NCBI RefSeq assembly: GCF_007421925.1
Contig: NZ_QMDX01000002.1
Location: 318,281 to 382,280 of the forward strand
DNA length: 64,000 nucleotides
Source: Haloglomus irregulare
GTDB lineage: Archaea; Halobacteriota; Halobacteria; Halobacteriales; Haloarculaceae
Direction: 5' to 3'
Shown: positions 11,865 to 21,196 of the stretch, piece by piece
Position numbering within the stretch: the first letter of the stretch is position 1
How the letters are laid out: every line of letters begins with the position of its first letter
Translations under genes and position numbers: made by a program
Notes under the pieces: model-generated
The model's input: the letters and a program-made list of their open reading frames with translations, nothing else
The model's database searches: none
Told to the model about the DNA's origin: nothing

Positions 11865-12116
11865 ATGCTGGAACTCATCATGACGTTCGCGACGTTCGTA
11901 CTGCAGAGCTCAGAGCCGGCCATCCCGCCGACGGCCGCCGCCGCCCTCGCCGTCGGGCTGGCCGCCTTCGGCGCGGGCTACGCGGAGCGCGGTATCGGCG
12001 CCGCGGCCGTCGGTGCCATCGCCGAGGACGACGACATGTTCGGTCGTGGGCTCATCCTCACGGTGCTGCCGGAGACGCTCGTGATTCTCGCGCTGGTCGT
12101 CATCTTCGTCGTCTGA
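11865..12116 (+). CDS. atpK: A-type ATP synthase subunit K (rotor proteolipid)
   Basis: This 83-aa two-helix hairpin of the c-ring type is present in multiple copies in the membrane rotor. Helix 1 is Gly/Ala-rich (AALAVGLAAFGAGYAERGIG). Helix 2 is LILTVLPETLVILALVVIFV and carries the ion-binding glutamate in PET. The short loop EDDDMFG lies between them. There is one hairpin, not a fused duplicate. The glutamate environment looks like the proton-type ring usual for haloarchaea, though ion specificity is an inference. The ATG at 11865 (MLELIMTFATF) is preceded by a GGAGG site. Confidence 0.93.
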   Translation: MLELIMTFATFVLQSSEPAIPPTAAAALAVGLAAFGAGYAERGIGAAAVGAIAEDDDMFGRGLILTVLPETLVILALVVIFVV

Positions 12117-12139
12117 ACACTTCCACCACTTTTCGATCA

Positions 12140-12724
12140 ATGAGTCTTGATACGGTCGTAGAGGACATTCGAGACGAAGCGCGAACGCGTGCGGAGGAGA
12201 TCCGCGCGGAGGGCGAGCAGCGAGCCGAGCAGATCATCGAGGAGGCGGAGGCCGACGCCGAGGAGGTCGAGGCCGACGCCGAGGCCGAGGTCGAGCGGAC
12301 GATCGAACAGGAGCGCGAGCAGGCCCTCTCCAGCGCCAAACTGGAGGCCAAGCAGGCGCGCCTGGAGGCGCGGCGCGAGCTGCTGCAGGACGTCTACGAC
12401 GACGTCGAGTCGGAGATAGCAGCCCTGGAGGGCGAGCGTCGCGAGGCGCTCACCCGCACGCTGTTGTCGGCCGCGGCCCCCGAGTTCGAGGGCGCGGACA
12501 GCGCTCGCGTCCGGGGCCGCGAGGAGGATGCCGACCTGCTCGAGATGATCTGCGAGGACCACGACGGCTTCGAGGTCGGCGAGCCGGTCGACTGCCTCGG
12601 CGGCGTCGTGGTCGAGAGCGAGGGCTCGCGCGTCCGTGTGAACAACACCTTCGATTCGGTGCTCGAGGAGGTCTGGGAGGACAACCTCCGGGAGATCTCC
12701 GAGCGCCTGTTCGAGGAGCGATGA
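12140..12724 (+). CDS. atpE: A-type ATP synthase subunit E (peripheral stalk)
   Basis: This 194-aa protein has a long N-terminal coiled coil (EQRAEQIIEEAEADAEEVEADAEAEVERTIEQ, given in parts across residues 25-60). A globular C-terminal domain with GEPVDCLGGVVVES is typical of subunit E. It forms the heterodimeric peripheral stalk with H and caps the A3B3 head. It starts 23 nt after atpK, and its last codons overlap the atpC start by 4 nt (ATGA), indicating coupled translation. Confidence 0.93.
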   Translation: MSLDTVVEDIRDEARTRAEEIRAEGEQRAEQIIEEAEADAEEVEADAEAEVERTIEQEREQALSSAKLEAKQARLEARRELLQDVYDDVESEIAALEGERREALTRTLLSAAAPEFEGADSARVRGREEDADLLEMICEDHDGFEVGEPVDCLGGVVVESEGSRVRVNNTFDSVLEEVWEDNLREISERLFEER

Positions 12725-13779
12725 GCATCCAGAATCAGGGCGGCTCGAACTACGAGTACGTGACTGCACGGGTACGGTCCCGCCGCGCGCGACTGTTCGA
12801 CGAGGACGACTACCGCAAGCTGACGCGGATGGGGACGGGCGAGATCGCCCGCTTCATGGAGGAGTCCGAGTACGAGACGGAGATGAACGCGCTGGGGTCG
12901 CGCCACAGCGGCGGCGACCTCATCGAGTACGCGCTGAACCGGAACCTGGCGGCGAACTTCGAGGACCTGCTCCGGTGGGCCGACGGGCGCCTGTACGACT
13001 ACACCGCCCGCTATCTCCGGAAGTTCGACGCCTGGAACGTGAAGACCACCCTGCGTGGTATCTACTCCGACGCCGAGCGGGGTGAGGTCGAGGACGACTT
13101 CATCCGCGCCGGCGAGTTGGGTGAGGCACGGCTGAACCGGCTGCTCGACGCGGCCTCGATGGAGGAGGCCATCGAGGCGCTCCGCGGGACGATGTTCCAC
13201 GGGCCGCTCACGGCGGCGCTGGAGATCTACGAGGAGCACGGCGAGCTGGTGCCGCTGGAGAACGCAGTCGACCGCGGGTTCTACGGCCGCCTGCTCGAGG
13301 GGCTCCCCGAGGAACCCGACCGCGCGACGGAGCTGTATATCGAGTTCCTCCGCGCGGAGATCGACTTCCGGAACCTGCGCAACGCGTTCCGACTCGCGTA
13401 CTCCGGCGCCGACATCGACCCTGCCGACTACTACATCGACGGGGGGCGCCTGTTCGACGAGGGTGACCTCCGGCAGCTGGCCAGCAACCCCGACGAGCTG
13501 GCCGCCCGTGTCCGGGATTCGCCGTACGGCGAGGACCTGGACGCGGCGCTGGACGGGCTCGAGCGCGCCGAGGGCCTCGTTGGCTTCGAGAACGCGCTCG
13601 ACGCTGCCCTTTTGGAGTACTCGGACCAACTGTCAAACCGGTACCCGCTCTCGGTCTGCCCGGTGCTCGGCTACGTGCTCGCGAAGGAGCGCGAGGTCGA
13701 TAACATCCGCGCCGTCGCGCGCGGCCGGGAGGCCGGACTGGGCGAGGACGAGATCAGCGAGGAGCTGGTGATACTATGA
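12721..13779 (+). CDS. atpC: A-type ATP synthase subunit C (central stalk socket)
   Basis: This 352-aa subunit C is the V-ATPase subunit d homologue that seats the central stalk on the proteolipid ring. It has three repeated helical domains with motifs such as NLAANFEDLLRWA, DAWNVKTTLRGIY and EIDFRNLRNAFRLAYSG, the family's repeated [W/F]N-[V/L]K/R-x-[L/I]R signature. The ATG overlaps the end of atpE (ATGA) and the end overlaps the atpF start by 4 nt, so the three genes are tightly coupled. Confidence 0.93.
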   Translation: MSIQNQGGSNYEYVTARVRSRRARLFDEDDYRKLTRMGTGEIARFMEESEYETEMNALGSRHSGGDLIEYALNRNLAANFEDLLRWADGRLYDYTARYLRKFDAWNVKTTLRGIYSDAERGEVEDDFIRAGELGEARLNRLLDAASMEEAIEALRGTMFHGPLTAALEIYEEHGELVPLENAVDRGFYGRLLEGLPEEPDRATELYIEFLRAEIDFRNLRNAFRLAYSGADIDPADYYIDGGRLFDEGDLRQLASNPDELAARVRDSPYGEDLDAALDGLERAEGLVGFENALDAALLEYSDQLSNRYPLSVCPVLGYVLAKEREVDNIRAVARGREAGLGEDEISEELVIL

Positions 13780-14096
13780 GCCAGGAGATCGGTGTCGTCG
13801 GGAGCCCGGACTTCACGACGGGATTCCGGCTCGCCGGCGTCCGGCAGTTCGCGAACGTACCGGAGGAGGAGAAGCCGGACCGCCTCGACGAGGCGGTCAC
13901 CGAGATGTTCGAGGACGACGGCATCGGCATCGTGGTGATGCACGACGACGACCTCGACCATCTCTCACGCACAGTCCGACGCGACGTCGAAACGAGTGTC
14001 GAACCCGTGCTCGTGACGCTCGGCGGGGACTCCGGCGGCGGAGCCCTCCGCGAGCAGATCAAGCGCGCGATCGGCATCGACCTGATGGACGAATGA
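13776..14096 (+). CDS. atpF: A-type ATP synthase subunit F
   Basis: This 106-aa regulatory central-stalk subunit has a Rossmann-like alternating alpha/beta fold. It opens with [19 protein letters not shown], the family's conserved start, and has [12 protein letters not shown] near the middle. It binds the D subunit in the rotor shaft. Its start overlaps atpC by 4 nt and atpA starts 1 nt after its stop codon. Confidence 0.93.
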   Translation: MSQEIGVVGSPDFTTGFRLAGVRQFANVPEEEKPDRLDEAVTEMFEDDGIGIVVMHDDDLDHLSRTVRRDVETSVEPVLVTLGGDSGGGALREQIKRAIGIDLMDE

Positions 14097-14097
14097 T

Positions 14098-15870
14098 ATG
14101 AGTCAAGCGACAGACACGACCCCCGAGAGCGAGGGGGTCATCGACAGCGTAAGTGGTCCGGTCGTCGTGGCGACGGACCTGGACGCGCGGATGAACGACG
14201 TCGTCTACGTGGGCGACGAGGGCCTGATGGGCGAGGTCATCGAGATCGAGGGGAACCGGACCACCGTTCAGGTGTACGAGGAGACCTCCGCGGTCTCCCC
14301 CGGCGAGCCGGTCGAGAACACCGGCGAGCCGCTCACCGTGGACCTGGGGCCCGGGATGCTGGACTCCATCTACGACGGCGTCCAGCGCCCGCTCGACGTT
14401 CTGGAGGAGCGCATGGGCGCGTTCCTCGACCGCGGCGTCGACGCCCCCGGCATCGACATGGAGGAGACCTGGACCTTCGAGCCGACCGTCGAGGTCGGCG
14501 ACGCGGTCGAGCCCGGCGACGTGCTGGGGACGGTCCAGGAGACGGTCCAGATCGAGCACAAGGTGCTCGTCCCGCCGGAGCGCGGGGCCGACGACGACCA
14601 CCACGGCGAGATCACGGCCGTCGAGTCCGGGGAGCACGACGTCCAGGAGACGGTCGTCGAGCTCGACACCGGCGCCGAGATCTCGATGCACCAGGAGTGG
14701 CCCGTCCGGGAGCCCCGGCCGGCCCGGGAGAAGGAGACGCCGACGACGCCGCTGGTCTCCGGCCAGCGCATCCTCGACGGCCTGTTCCCCATCGCGAAGG
14801 GTGGGACGGCGGCCATCCCGGGCCCGTTCGGCTCCGGGAAGACCGTCACCCAGCACCAGCTCGCGAAGTGGGCCGACGCGGACATCGTCGTCTACGTCGG
14901 CTGCGGGGAGCGCGGCAACGAGATGACGGAGGTCATCGAGGACTTCCCCGAGCTGGAGGACCCGGTGACGGGCAACCCGCTCATGTCCCGGACCTGCCTC
15001 ATCGCGAACACCTCGAACATGCCGGTCGCGGCCCGCGAGTCCTGTGTCTACACCGGCATCACCATCGCGGAGTACTACCGCGACATGGGGTACGACGTGG
15101 CGCTGATGGCCGACTCCACCTCACGGTGGGCCGAGGCCATGCGGGAGATCTCCTCGCGGCTGGAGGAGATGCCCGGCGAGGAGGGGTATCCGGCCTACCT
15201 GGCCGCCCGCCTCAGCGAGTTCTACGAGCGGGCCGGCAAGTTCCAGAACCTGAACGACACGGAGGGGTCCATCTCGGTCATCGGCGCGGTCTCGCCGCCC
15301 GGCGGCGACTTCTCCGAGCCGGTCACCCAGAACACCCTGCGTATCGTGAAGGCGTTCTGGGCGCTGGACGCCGACCTGGCGGAGCGTCGGCATTTCCCCT
15401 CCATCAACTGGAACGAGTCCTACTCGCTCTACCGGGAGCAGCTGGACCCCTGGTTCACCGAGAACGTGGACGAGGACTGGCCCAGCCGCCGCCAGTGGGC
15501 CGTCGACACGCTCGACGAGGAGGACGAACTGCAGGAGATCGTCCAGCTCGTCGGGAAGGACGCGCTGCCGGAGGACCAGCAGCTCACGCTGGAGGTCGCA
15601 CGCTACCTGCGTGAGGCCTACCTCCAGCAGAACGCCTTCCACGACGTCGACACCTACTGCGAACCAGAGAAGACGTTCCGGATGCTCGGCGCCATCAAGA
15701 CGTTCAACGACGAGGCGTTCGACGCGCTCGACGCCGGCGTCCCGGTCGAGGAGATCATCGACATCGACGCCGCGCCGCGCCTGAACCGGATGGGCGTCGC
15801 CGAGGACTACGACGAGTTCATCGACGAGCTCGAGGCACAGATCGAGACCGAACTCGGGGAGCTATACTGA
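14098..15870 (+). CDS. atpA: A-type ATP synthase catalytic subunit A
   Basis: This 590-aa catalytic subunit hydrolyses or synthesises ATP at the A/B interface. It shows an N-terminal beta barrel ([16 protein letters not shown]), the non-homologous bulge region specific to A subunits (about residues 115-190), Walker A GPFGSGKT near residue 242, and Walker B-type [14 protein letters not shown]. No intein is present, and the reading frame is uninterrupted at the usual family length. It lies 1 nt after atpF and 2 nt before atpB. Confidence 0.98.
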   Translation: MSQATDTTPESEGVIDSVSGPVVVATDLDARMNDVVYVGDEGLMGEVIEIEGNRTTVQVYEETSAVSPGEPVENTGEPLTVDLGPGMLDSIYDGVQRPLDVLEERMGAFLDRGVDAPGIDMEETWTFEPTVEVGDAVEPGDVLGTVQETVQIEHKVLVPPERGADDDHHGEITAVESGEHDVQETVVELDTGAEISMHQEWPVREPRPAREKETPTTPLVSGQRILDGLFPIAKGGTAAIPGPFGSGKTVTQHQLAKWADADIVVYVGCGERGNEMTEVIEDFPELEDPVTGNPLMSRTCLIANTSNMPVAARESCVYTGITIAEYYRDMGYDVALMADSTSRWAEAMREISSRLEEMPGEEGYPAYLAARLSEFYERAGKFQNLNDTEGSISVIGAVSPPGGDFSEPVTQNTLRIVKAFWALDADLAERRHFPSINWNESYSLYREQLDPWFTENVDEDWPSRRQWAVDTLDEEDELQEIVQLVGKDALPEDQQLTLEVARYLREAYLQQNAFHDVDTYCEPEKTFRMLGAIKTFNDEAFDALDAGVPVEEIIDIDAAPRLNRMGVAEDYDEFIDELEAQIETELGELY

Positions 15871-15872
15871 CA

Positions 15873-17291
15873 ATGCAGAAGGAGTACAAGACAATCACGG
15901 AGATCAGCGGTCCGCTGGTGTTCGCCGAGGTCGACGAGCCCGTCGGCTACGACGAGATCGTCGAGATCGAGACGCCGAACGGCGATATCCGGCGGGGCCA
16001 GGTGCTGGAGTCGACCAGCGAGTTCGTCGCCATCCAGGTGTTCGAGGGGACCGACGGTATCGACCGGAACTCCTCGGTGCGGTTCCTGGGGGAGACGCTG
16101 CAGATGCCGCTCACGGAGGACCTGCTCGGGCGCGTTCTGAGCGGCTCCGGCGAGCCCATCGACGACGGCCCCGCCATCGAACCGGAGGAGCGACGGGAGA
16201 TCGTCGGCGCGGCAATCAACCCCACGGCCCGGGAGTATCCGGAGGAGTTCATCCAGACCGGCGTCTCCGCCATCGACGGGATGAACACGCTCGTCCGGGG
16301 GCAGAAGCTCCCCATCTTCTCGGCGTCGGGACTCCCCCACAACGACCTCGCGCTCCAGGTCGCCCGCCAGGCGACCGTCCCGGAGGACGAGGGCGACGAG
16401 GACTCCGAGTTCGCCGTCATCTTCGGCGCGATGGGCATCACCCAGGAGGAGGCCAACGAGTTCATGGACGACTTCGAGCGCACCGGCGCGCTGGAGCGGT
16501 CGGTCGTCTTCATGAACCTCGCGGACGACCCCGCCGTCGAGCGGACGGTCACGCCGCGACTGGCCCTGACCACCGCCGAGTACCTCGCCTTCGACAAGGG
16601 GTACCACGTCCTGGTCATCCTGACGGACATGACGAACTACTGCGAGGCGCTCCGCGAGATCGGGGCCGCCCGCGAGGAGGTGCCCGGCCGCCGTGGCTAC
16701 CCCGGGTATATGTACACCGACCTCGCGACGCTGTACGAGCGCGCCGGCCGCCTGGAGGGTATCGAGGGGTCGGTCACCCAGATTCCCATCCTGACGATGC
16801 CCGGCGACGACGACACCCACCCCATCCCGGACTTGACCGGCTACATCACGGAGGGGCAGATCTACGTCGACCGCGACCTCAACAGCCAGGGCATCCAGCC
16901 CCCGGTGGACGTGCTGCCCAGCCTCTCGCGGCTGATGGACGACGGGATCGGCGAGGGCCTCACCCGCGAGGATCACGCCGACGTCTCCGACCAGATGTAC
17001 GCCGCCTACGCCGAGGGTGAGGACCTGCGCGACCTCGTCAACATCGTCGGTCGCGAGGCCCTCTCCGAGCGGGACAACCTCTACCTCGACTTCGCGGACC
17101 GCTTCGAGGAGGAGTTCGTCGAGCAGGGGTTCCGCACTGACCGCGCCATCGACGAGACGCTCGATCTCGGCTGGGAGCTCCTCTCGATGTTCCCCAAGCC
17201 CGAGCTCAACCGGATCGACGAGGAGCTCATCGAGAAGTACTACCACGAGGACGTCGAGGCCGAGGGCGAGGAAGAGGTCGCTGCCGACTGA
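15873..17291 (+). CDS. atpB: A-type ATP synthase regulatory subunit B
   Basis: This 472-aa non-catalytic nucleotide-binding subunit alternates with A in the hexameric head. It starts [20 protein letters not shown]. The P-loop is degenerate as in all B subunits (the region [14 protein letters not shown] replaces GxxxxGKT), and the arginine-finger region [25 protein letters not shown] is conserved. It ends with an acidic tail. Downstream, two genes unrelated in sequence precede atpD. Confidence 0.97.
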   Translation: MQKEYKTITEISGPLVFAEVDEPVGYDEIVEIETPNGDIRRGQVLESTSEFVAIQVFEGTDGIDRNSSVRFLGETLQMPLTEDLLGRVLSGSGEPIDDGPAIEPEERREIVGAAINPTAREYPEEFIQTGVSAIDGMNTLVRGQKLPIFSASGLPHNDLALQVARQATVPEDEGDEDSEFAVIFGAMGITQEEANEFMDDFERTGALERSVVFMNLADDPAVERTVTPRLALTTAEYLAFDKGYHVLVILTDMTNYCEALREIGAAREEVPGRRGYPGYMYTDLATLYERAGRLEGIEGSVTQIPILTMPGDDDTHPIPDLTGYITEGQIYVDRDLNSQGIQPPVDVLPSLSRLMDDGIGEGLTREDHADVSDQMYAAYAEGEDLRDLVNIVGREALSERDNLYLDFADRFEEEFVEQGFRTDRAIDETLDLGWELLSMFPKPELNRIDEELIEKYYHEDVEAEGEEEVAAD

Positions 17292-17418
17292 CGACGGTTT
17301 CCAGGCTGTACGCCCTGTCCTCGATGTATAACCGTCATAAATCAACAATAACCGGAATATTCGGGACGAGTACGACGTAACCGGCTTATCGTCCGCGTTA
17401 GCTCCCGCCATCGGTAGG

Positions 17419-17427
17419 TTTCTTTAC
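17419..17427 (+). promoter_or_regulatory. TATA-like element for the acyltransferase transcript
   Basis: TTTCTTTAC lies 26-34 bp upstream of the ATG at 17453. This suggests transcription starts near that ATG rather than running on only from atpB. The preceding gap (17292-17418) is AT-rich, including ATAAATCAACAATAACC at 17336-17352. Confidence 0.4.
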
Positions 17428-17452
17428 CTCCCACCGCATCGTTCGGGAGCAC

Positions 17453-17503
17453 ATGACCGCGACGGGACTCGACACGACACGCGAGGGGGTACGCCCGCCA
17501 TGA
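17453..17503 (+). CDS. 16-codon upstream ORF coupled to the acyltransferase gene
   Basis: The ATG at 17453 opens a 16-codon frame (MTATGLDTTREGVRPP) whose TGA overlaps the next gene's ATG as ATGA at 17500-17503. A TATA-like element sits 26-34 bp upstream, placing this ATG near the predicted 5' end. It may be a leader peptide that delivers ribosomes to the downstream start, or a chance overlap. No homology is recognised and no attenuator-type codon run is visible. Confidence 0.35.
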   Translation: MTATGLDTTREGVRPP

Positions 17504-18906
17504 GCGGGGACTCGCCGGACCGGGAGCCCCTGTCGGGGCCGGACAACAGTTGGCTCCGCATCGGCGACCGGACCAACCTGATGATCATCACCGGCTACCT
17601 CGACTTCGACGAGCCCGTGTCCTACGAGGACCTGCGCACGCGGTTCCAGGAGCGGCTGCTCCCGTTCAAGCGGTTCCGCCAGCGGGTCGTCGACGAGGCC
17701 ACGCCGTTCCGCCGACCCGCCTGGGTCGTCGACGAGGGGTTCGACATCGACTGTCACCTGCATCACGTGGCGCTCCCGGAGCCACAGGACAAGACCGCCT
17801 TCCAGCGGTTCGTCGGCGACCTGATGAGCCAGCCGGTGGACCACGACAAGCCGCTGTGGCACGCCTACCTGGTCGAGGGGGCCGGCGACACGGGGAACGC
17901 GCTGGTGATGCGCATCCACCACGCGCTCGGCGACGGGTTCGCGATGCTGTACGTGCTGCTGGGGCTGGCCGACGATCCCTCGGAGATCGAGCTGCCGGTC
18001 GGCGGGGCCCCGGAGCCGCCGGACCACGCGGTCGATGCGGACGCCACCACGCCCGGACCCCCGGCAGGGAGCCTGACCGACGATGGGCCGGACGTGCTGG
18101 GCGCGCTCTCGGCGGCGCCGAGCGCGCTCGTCCGCGGTGCCCGCGCGGCGAAGATCGGTCTCGACTCGGTGACGCTCCCCGAGGAGCCCGACACCGCGGT
18201 GACCGGCGAACTCGGGCTGAAGAAGCGGGCCGCCTGGACCACCCCCATCGACGTCGACCGGGCGAAGCGCATCGGCCGCGAGTTCGACGGCACTATCAAC
18301 GACGTCCTGCTGGCGACCACGGCGGGCGCGCTCCACCGCTACATGGAGGCAACGGGCGACGACGTCCCCCCGGATCTGGAACACCGCGCGGCGATTCCGG
18401 TCAACCTGAAGCCGCTGGACCAGCGTACCGAGCAGCTCGGCAACTACTTCGGGTTGGGCTTCCTCCAGCTCCCGGTCGGCATCGACAGCGTTCAGGGCCG
18501 CATCGACACCATCGGCGAGCGGACCGGCGCGCTGCGGCAGGGGACCCAGGCGTACCTGATGCTCACGCTGCTCCGGACCGTCGGCAACCTCCCGATGCCG
18601 TTCCAGGAGCTGGCGATGTCGCGCTTCCGGGACCGTGCGGGGTCGGTCATCACGAACGTCCCCGGTCCGACGTCATCGTTTCAGTTCGCGGGACGCGAGG
18701 TCAGCGACATGATGTTCTGGGTGCCGACCTCGCAGGGTATCGGACTCGGCATCAGCATCTTCAGCTACGACGGCGACGTCCGAGTGGGCGTCTCCTCGGA
18801 CGCCGGCCTGGTCGACGACCCGACCGAACTGACCGAGGCGTTCGTCGACGAGTTCGAGGCCATCGCCGAGGAGGTGGGGGTCGACCCCATCCCGGCGGAC
18901 GACTGA
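17500..18906 (+). CDS. WS/DGAT-like wax ester synthase/acyltransferase
   Basis: This 468-aa protein has the hallmarks of the wax ester synthase/diacylglycerol acyltransferase family. The active-site motif HHALGDG (HHxxxDG) is at residues 140-146, the mid-protein motif is PLDQRTEQLGNYFG, and the C-terminal motif is NVPGP. Family members transfer acyl groups from acyl-CoA to long-chain alcohols or diacylglycerol at the inner membrane, building neutral-lipid stores. Haloarchaeal membrane lipids are ether-linked isoprenoids, so the natural substrate here is uncertain. A Pro/Asp-rich linker occupies residues 165-195. The gene lies between atpB and atpD with its own probable promoter. The family call is strong but the substrate is unknown. 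Confidence 0.85.
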   Translation: MSGDSPDREPLSGPDNSWLRIGDRTNLMIITGYLDFDEPVSYEDLRTRFQERLLPFKRFRQRVVDEATPFRRPAWVVDEGFDIDCHLHHVALPEPQDKTAFQRFVGDLMSQPVDHDKPLWHAYLVEGAGDTGNALVMRIHHALGDGFAMLYVLLGLADDPSEIELPVGGAPEPPDHAVDADATTPGPPAGSLTDDGPDVLGALSAAPSALVRGARAAKIGLDSVTLPEEPDTAVTGELGLKKRAAWTTPIDVDRAKRIGREFDGTINDVLLATTAGALHRYMEATGDDVPPDLEHRAAIPVNLKPLDQRTEQLGNYFGLGFLQLPVGIDSVQGRIDTIGERTGALRQGTQAYLMLTLLRTVGNLPMPFQELAMSRFRDRAGSVITNVPGPTSSFQFAGREVSDMMFWVPTSQGIGLGISIFSYDGDVRVGVSSDAGLVDDPTELTEAFVDEFEAIAEEVGVDPIPADD

Positions 18907-18967
18907 CCGGCCCCCCGGAGCGGCCACGGGATTGATACCCGCCGCTCGGATAGTACCGAGGATTCGA

Positions 18968-19606
18968 ATGCCCGAGTTCGCCCACCTCGCCGACGTTCCG
19001 TCCGCGCTCTCCGGGGCTGCCGCGGTGCTCGTCCGCGCCCCCGGGCTCCACGGCCGGCGGGAGGGGCTCTGTCCCACGCTGTCGCTGGCCGGCACCCCGA
19101 CCAGCACCGTGGCTGTCACCTACTGCGGGACGGCCGAGGAGTGGCTGACCCGGATGGCGGGCCACCGCGCCACCCTGGACGCCATCCGCGTCGTGACCGT
19201 CGGCGCCGCCGTCGAGGGCGACGACGTCTCGGGCCCCACCGTCCTGCGAGTGGAGACCCCGGACGACCTGACCGGCGTGGAGATCGCGGTCGGCGAGGGG
19301 CTGAGCGCGCTGCCCGACGGCCACGCGACGCTCTGCCTCGACTCGCTGACCGCCCTCCTGCAGTACGCCGACGTCGAGGAGGCCTACCGGCTGCTCCACC
19401 CGCTCGTCGAACGGCTCCACGCCGACCGGGTGGTCGGCCACTTCCACGTCGACCCCGCGGCCCACGAGCCGGAGACGCTCGCCACGCTCGCGGGCGTCTT
19501 CGACGCCGAGGTCACGCTCACCGGGGACACCGTCCGGTCCGGACCGCGAGCGGCGTCGGTCCGGACGACCGCACGGGCTGAGAAGTCGGGCTTCGTAAAG
19601 CGTTAA
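18968..19606 (+). CDS. DUF7504-like RecA-fold protein
   Basis: This 212-aa protein resembles the haloarchaeal DUF7504 group, degenerate KaiC/RecA-fold proteins. Visible strands and helices include [46 protein letters not shown] and [26 protein letters not shown]. The segment [10 protein letters not shown] looks like a Walker B strand, but no Walker A lysine motif is present, so ATP hydrolysis is doubtful. It ends 26 nt before atpD on the same strand. The start at 18968 follows a TATA-like GATAGTACC around 18949. Function is unknown. Confidence 0.6.
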   Translation: MPEFAHLADVPSALSGAAAVLVRAPGLHGRREGLCPTLSLAGTPTSTVAVTYCGTAEEWLTRMAGHRATLDAIRVVTVGAAVEGDDVSGPTVLRVETPDDLTGVEIAVGEGLSALPDGHATLCLDSLTALLQYADVEEAYRLLHPLVERLHADRVVGHFHVDPAAHEPETLATLAGVFDAEVTLTGDTVRSGPRAASVRTTARAEKSGFVKR

Positions 19607-19632
19607 GCCGCTGCGGGCGGAATCGCCTGGTA

Positions 19633-20337
19633 ATGGCAAAGGACGTCAAGCCCACGCGGAAGAACCTCATGGCGATCGAGGATCGCATCGAGCTCTCCGA
19701 GCGGGGCCACGACACGCTCGAGAAGAAGCGCGACGGCCTCATCATGGAGTTCATGGACATCCTTGACCAGGCCCAGGACGTCCGCGACCAGATGGACGAC
19801 CGCTACGAACGGGCCCAGCGCGCCATCAACATGGCGCGCGCCATGGAGGGTGACGTCTCGGTGCGGGGCGCGGCCGCGGCGCTGAAGGAGCACCCGGAGA
19901 TCACCACCCAGTCGAAGAACATCATGGGCGTGGTCGTCCCGCAGATCGAGTCCTCGAAGGTGAAGAAGTCCCTCGACGAGCGTGGCTACGGCGTCGTCGG
20001 CACCTCCGCGCGCATCGACGAGGCCGCCGAGGCCTACGAGGAGCTGCTAGAGACCATCATCCTCGCGGCGGAGGTCGAGACCGCGATGAAGAAGATGCTG
20101 ACCGAGATCGAGACGACCAAGCGCCGCGTCAACGCTCTCGAGTTCACGCTGCTCCCGCAGCTCTACGAGAACCAGGAGTATATCGAGCAGAAGCTCGAGG
20201 AGCAGGAGCGCGAGGAGATCTTCCGCATGAAGAAGATCAAGGCGAAAAAGGAGGAGGAGGAGTCCGCCGCGCGCGCCGAAGCCGAGGAGGAGGCCGAGGA
20301 CGAGGAGGCCGAAGAGCCGGTCACGGCGGACGACTAG
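19633..20337 (+). CDS. atpD: A-type ATP synthase subunit D (rotor shaft)
   Basis: This 234-aa protein forms the central rotor shaft. It shows the long antiparallel coiled coil typical of subunit D: N-terminal [36 protein letters not shown] and a C-terminal helix with [22 protein letters not shown] highly acidic tail follows ([17 protein letters not shown]), a halophile trait. It completes the complex but is separated from atpB by 2.3 kb containing two other genes. A continuous transcript with the DUF7504-like gene is likely from the 26-nt gap. Confidence 0.95.
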   Translation: MAKDVKPTRKNLMAIEDRIELSERGHDTLEKKRDGLIMEFMDILDQAQDVRDQMDDRYERAQRAINMARAMEGDVSVRGAAAALKEHPEITTQSKNIMGVVVPQIESSKVKKSLDERGYGVVGTSARIDEAAEAYEELLETIILAAEVETAMKKMLTEIETTKRRVNALEFTLLPQLYENQEYIEQKLEEQEREEIFRMKKIKAKKEEEESAARAEAEEEAEDEEAEEPVTADD

Positions 20338-20413
20338 CAGGAGCTTCCCCCCGGCTCGGGTTCGGTGGCCCCGCCGAACCGCTCGCCGCAACGGATCAAG
20401 ATGCCGTCGATCG

Positions 20414-20432
20414 GCCGGAGCGAAGCTCCGGC
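20414..20432. repeat. Extragenic palindrome, 8-bp perfect stem
   Basis: GCCGGAGC, loop GAA, GCTCCGGC form a perfect hairpin in the gap between atpD and the DUF6276-like gene. Together with the second palindrome 38 bp downstream it could terminate the atpD transcript or be a small repeat element. The rest of the 288-nt gap shows no gene. Confidence 0.6.
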
Positions 20433-20469
20433 AGGGCCCTCGCATCGGTGCGGCCGACAGCCCGAACGT

Positions 20470-20489
20470 CGTCGGAGCGGGCTCCGACG
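20470..20489. repeat. Extragenic palindrome, 9-bp perfect stem
   Basis: CGTCGGAGC, loop GG, GCTCCGACG form a perfect hairpin. It shares the core GGAGC...GCTCC with the neighbouring palindrome at 20414-20432. Confidence 0.6.
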
Positions 20490-20625
20490 GAATCGAAACC
20501 GCGCCCGTGAGGCGGTACGTATCGGAGGAGCGACCAGTCCGGCCAGCCGCCTCCACGGGTCACCGATCCGCATCCCCCACCTGCGTACCCACACGGGTTT
20601 TTACCCTTCCCACAGTAGGGGGAGT

Positions 20626-21036
20626 ATGCGTTGTCCCGTCTGCAATGCGGCCGTTGTGCCGTTCGACGTGCCCGAGGAGTACCGCGGCCACCTCCCCGCC
20701 GAGACAGAGCACGCCGGCCTCTGCTCGCGCTGCCTTCGTCTCCACCCCGCCGACGAGGGCGATGGCGACTTCGAGCAACTCGGCGAGGAGTTCCCGCAGG
20801 ATCCTGACGTCGCGGTCCCGATGGCCATCGCCATCGGCCTGCTGGATTCGCTCGCACTGAACCGTCAGAATATCGAGGAACTGCTGGACGTGGTCATCGA
20901 GGCCGGCGTCGACCCCATCCTCACCGTCGACCGACTCCAGACGCAGGGATCGACGGACCCCGCGGTGGACCTGAACCGGCGGATGGAGCAGCTCCAGCAG
21001 CTCATCAACGCGAACAGCGAGGAGGAGGCGGCGTAA
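20626..21036 (+). CDS. DUF6276-like zinc-ribbon protein
   Basis: This 136-aa protein opens with a zinc-ribbon: CPVCNAAVVPFDVP and then CSRC (Cys pairs at residues 3/6 and about 35/38). A helical region with MAIAIGLLDSLALNRQNIEELLDVVIEAGVDP and a C-terminal coiled segment follow. It matches the haloarchaeal DUF6276 pattern, whose function is unknown. The start is fixed by the TATA-like GTTTTTAC at 20597-20604, about 22-29 bp before the ATG, which indicates a leaderless message. It is convergent with glnA. Confidence 0.7.
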   Translation: MRCPVCNAAVVPFDVPEEYRGHLPAETEHAGLCSRCLRLHPADEGDGDFEQLGEEFPQDPDVAVPMAIAIGLLDSLALNRQNIEELLDVVIEAGVDPILTVDRLQTQGSTDPAVDLNRRMEQLQQLINANSEEEAA

Positions 21037-21151
21037 GCCCGCATCGAGAGGTCACCTGCCGTACACGCGCACTGCAAGGGCCCGTCTCACTGGTGCGAGG
21101 GCATGCGGCACACGGGTACTGGGTCTTCAGCTGTGGACTCCTCCGGTGAGT

Positions 21152-21176
21152 GGTTCGGCGGCTCCGCCGCCGGACC
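21152..21176. terminator. GC-rich hairpin between convergent genes
   Basis: An 11-pair stem (GGTTCGGCGGC, loop TCC, GCCGCCGGACC, one G-T pair) lies between the convergent DUF6276-like gene and glnA, 20 bp beyond the glnA stop codon. It may act as a bidirectional transcript end or RNA stabiliser. No T-run follows. Confidence 0.4.
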
Positions 21177-21196
21177 CGAAACCGGAGAGCGGTGCG

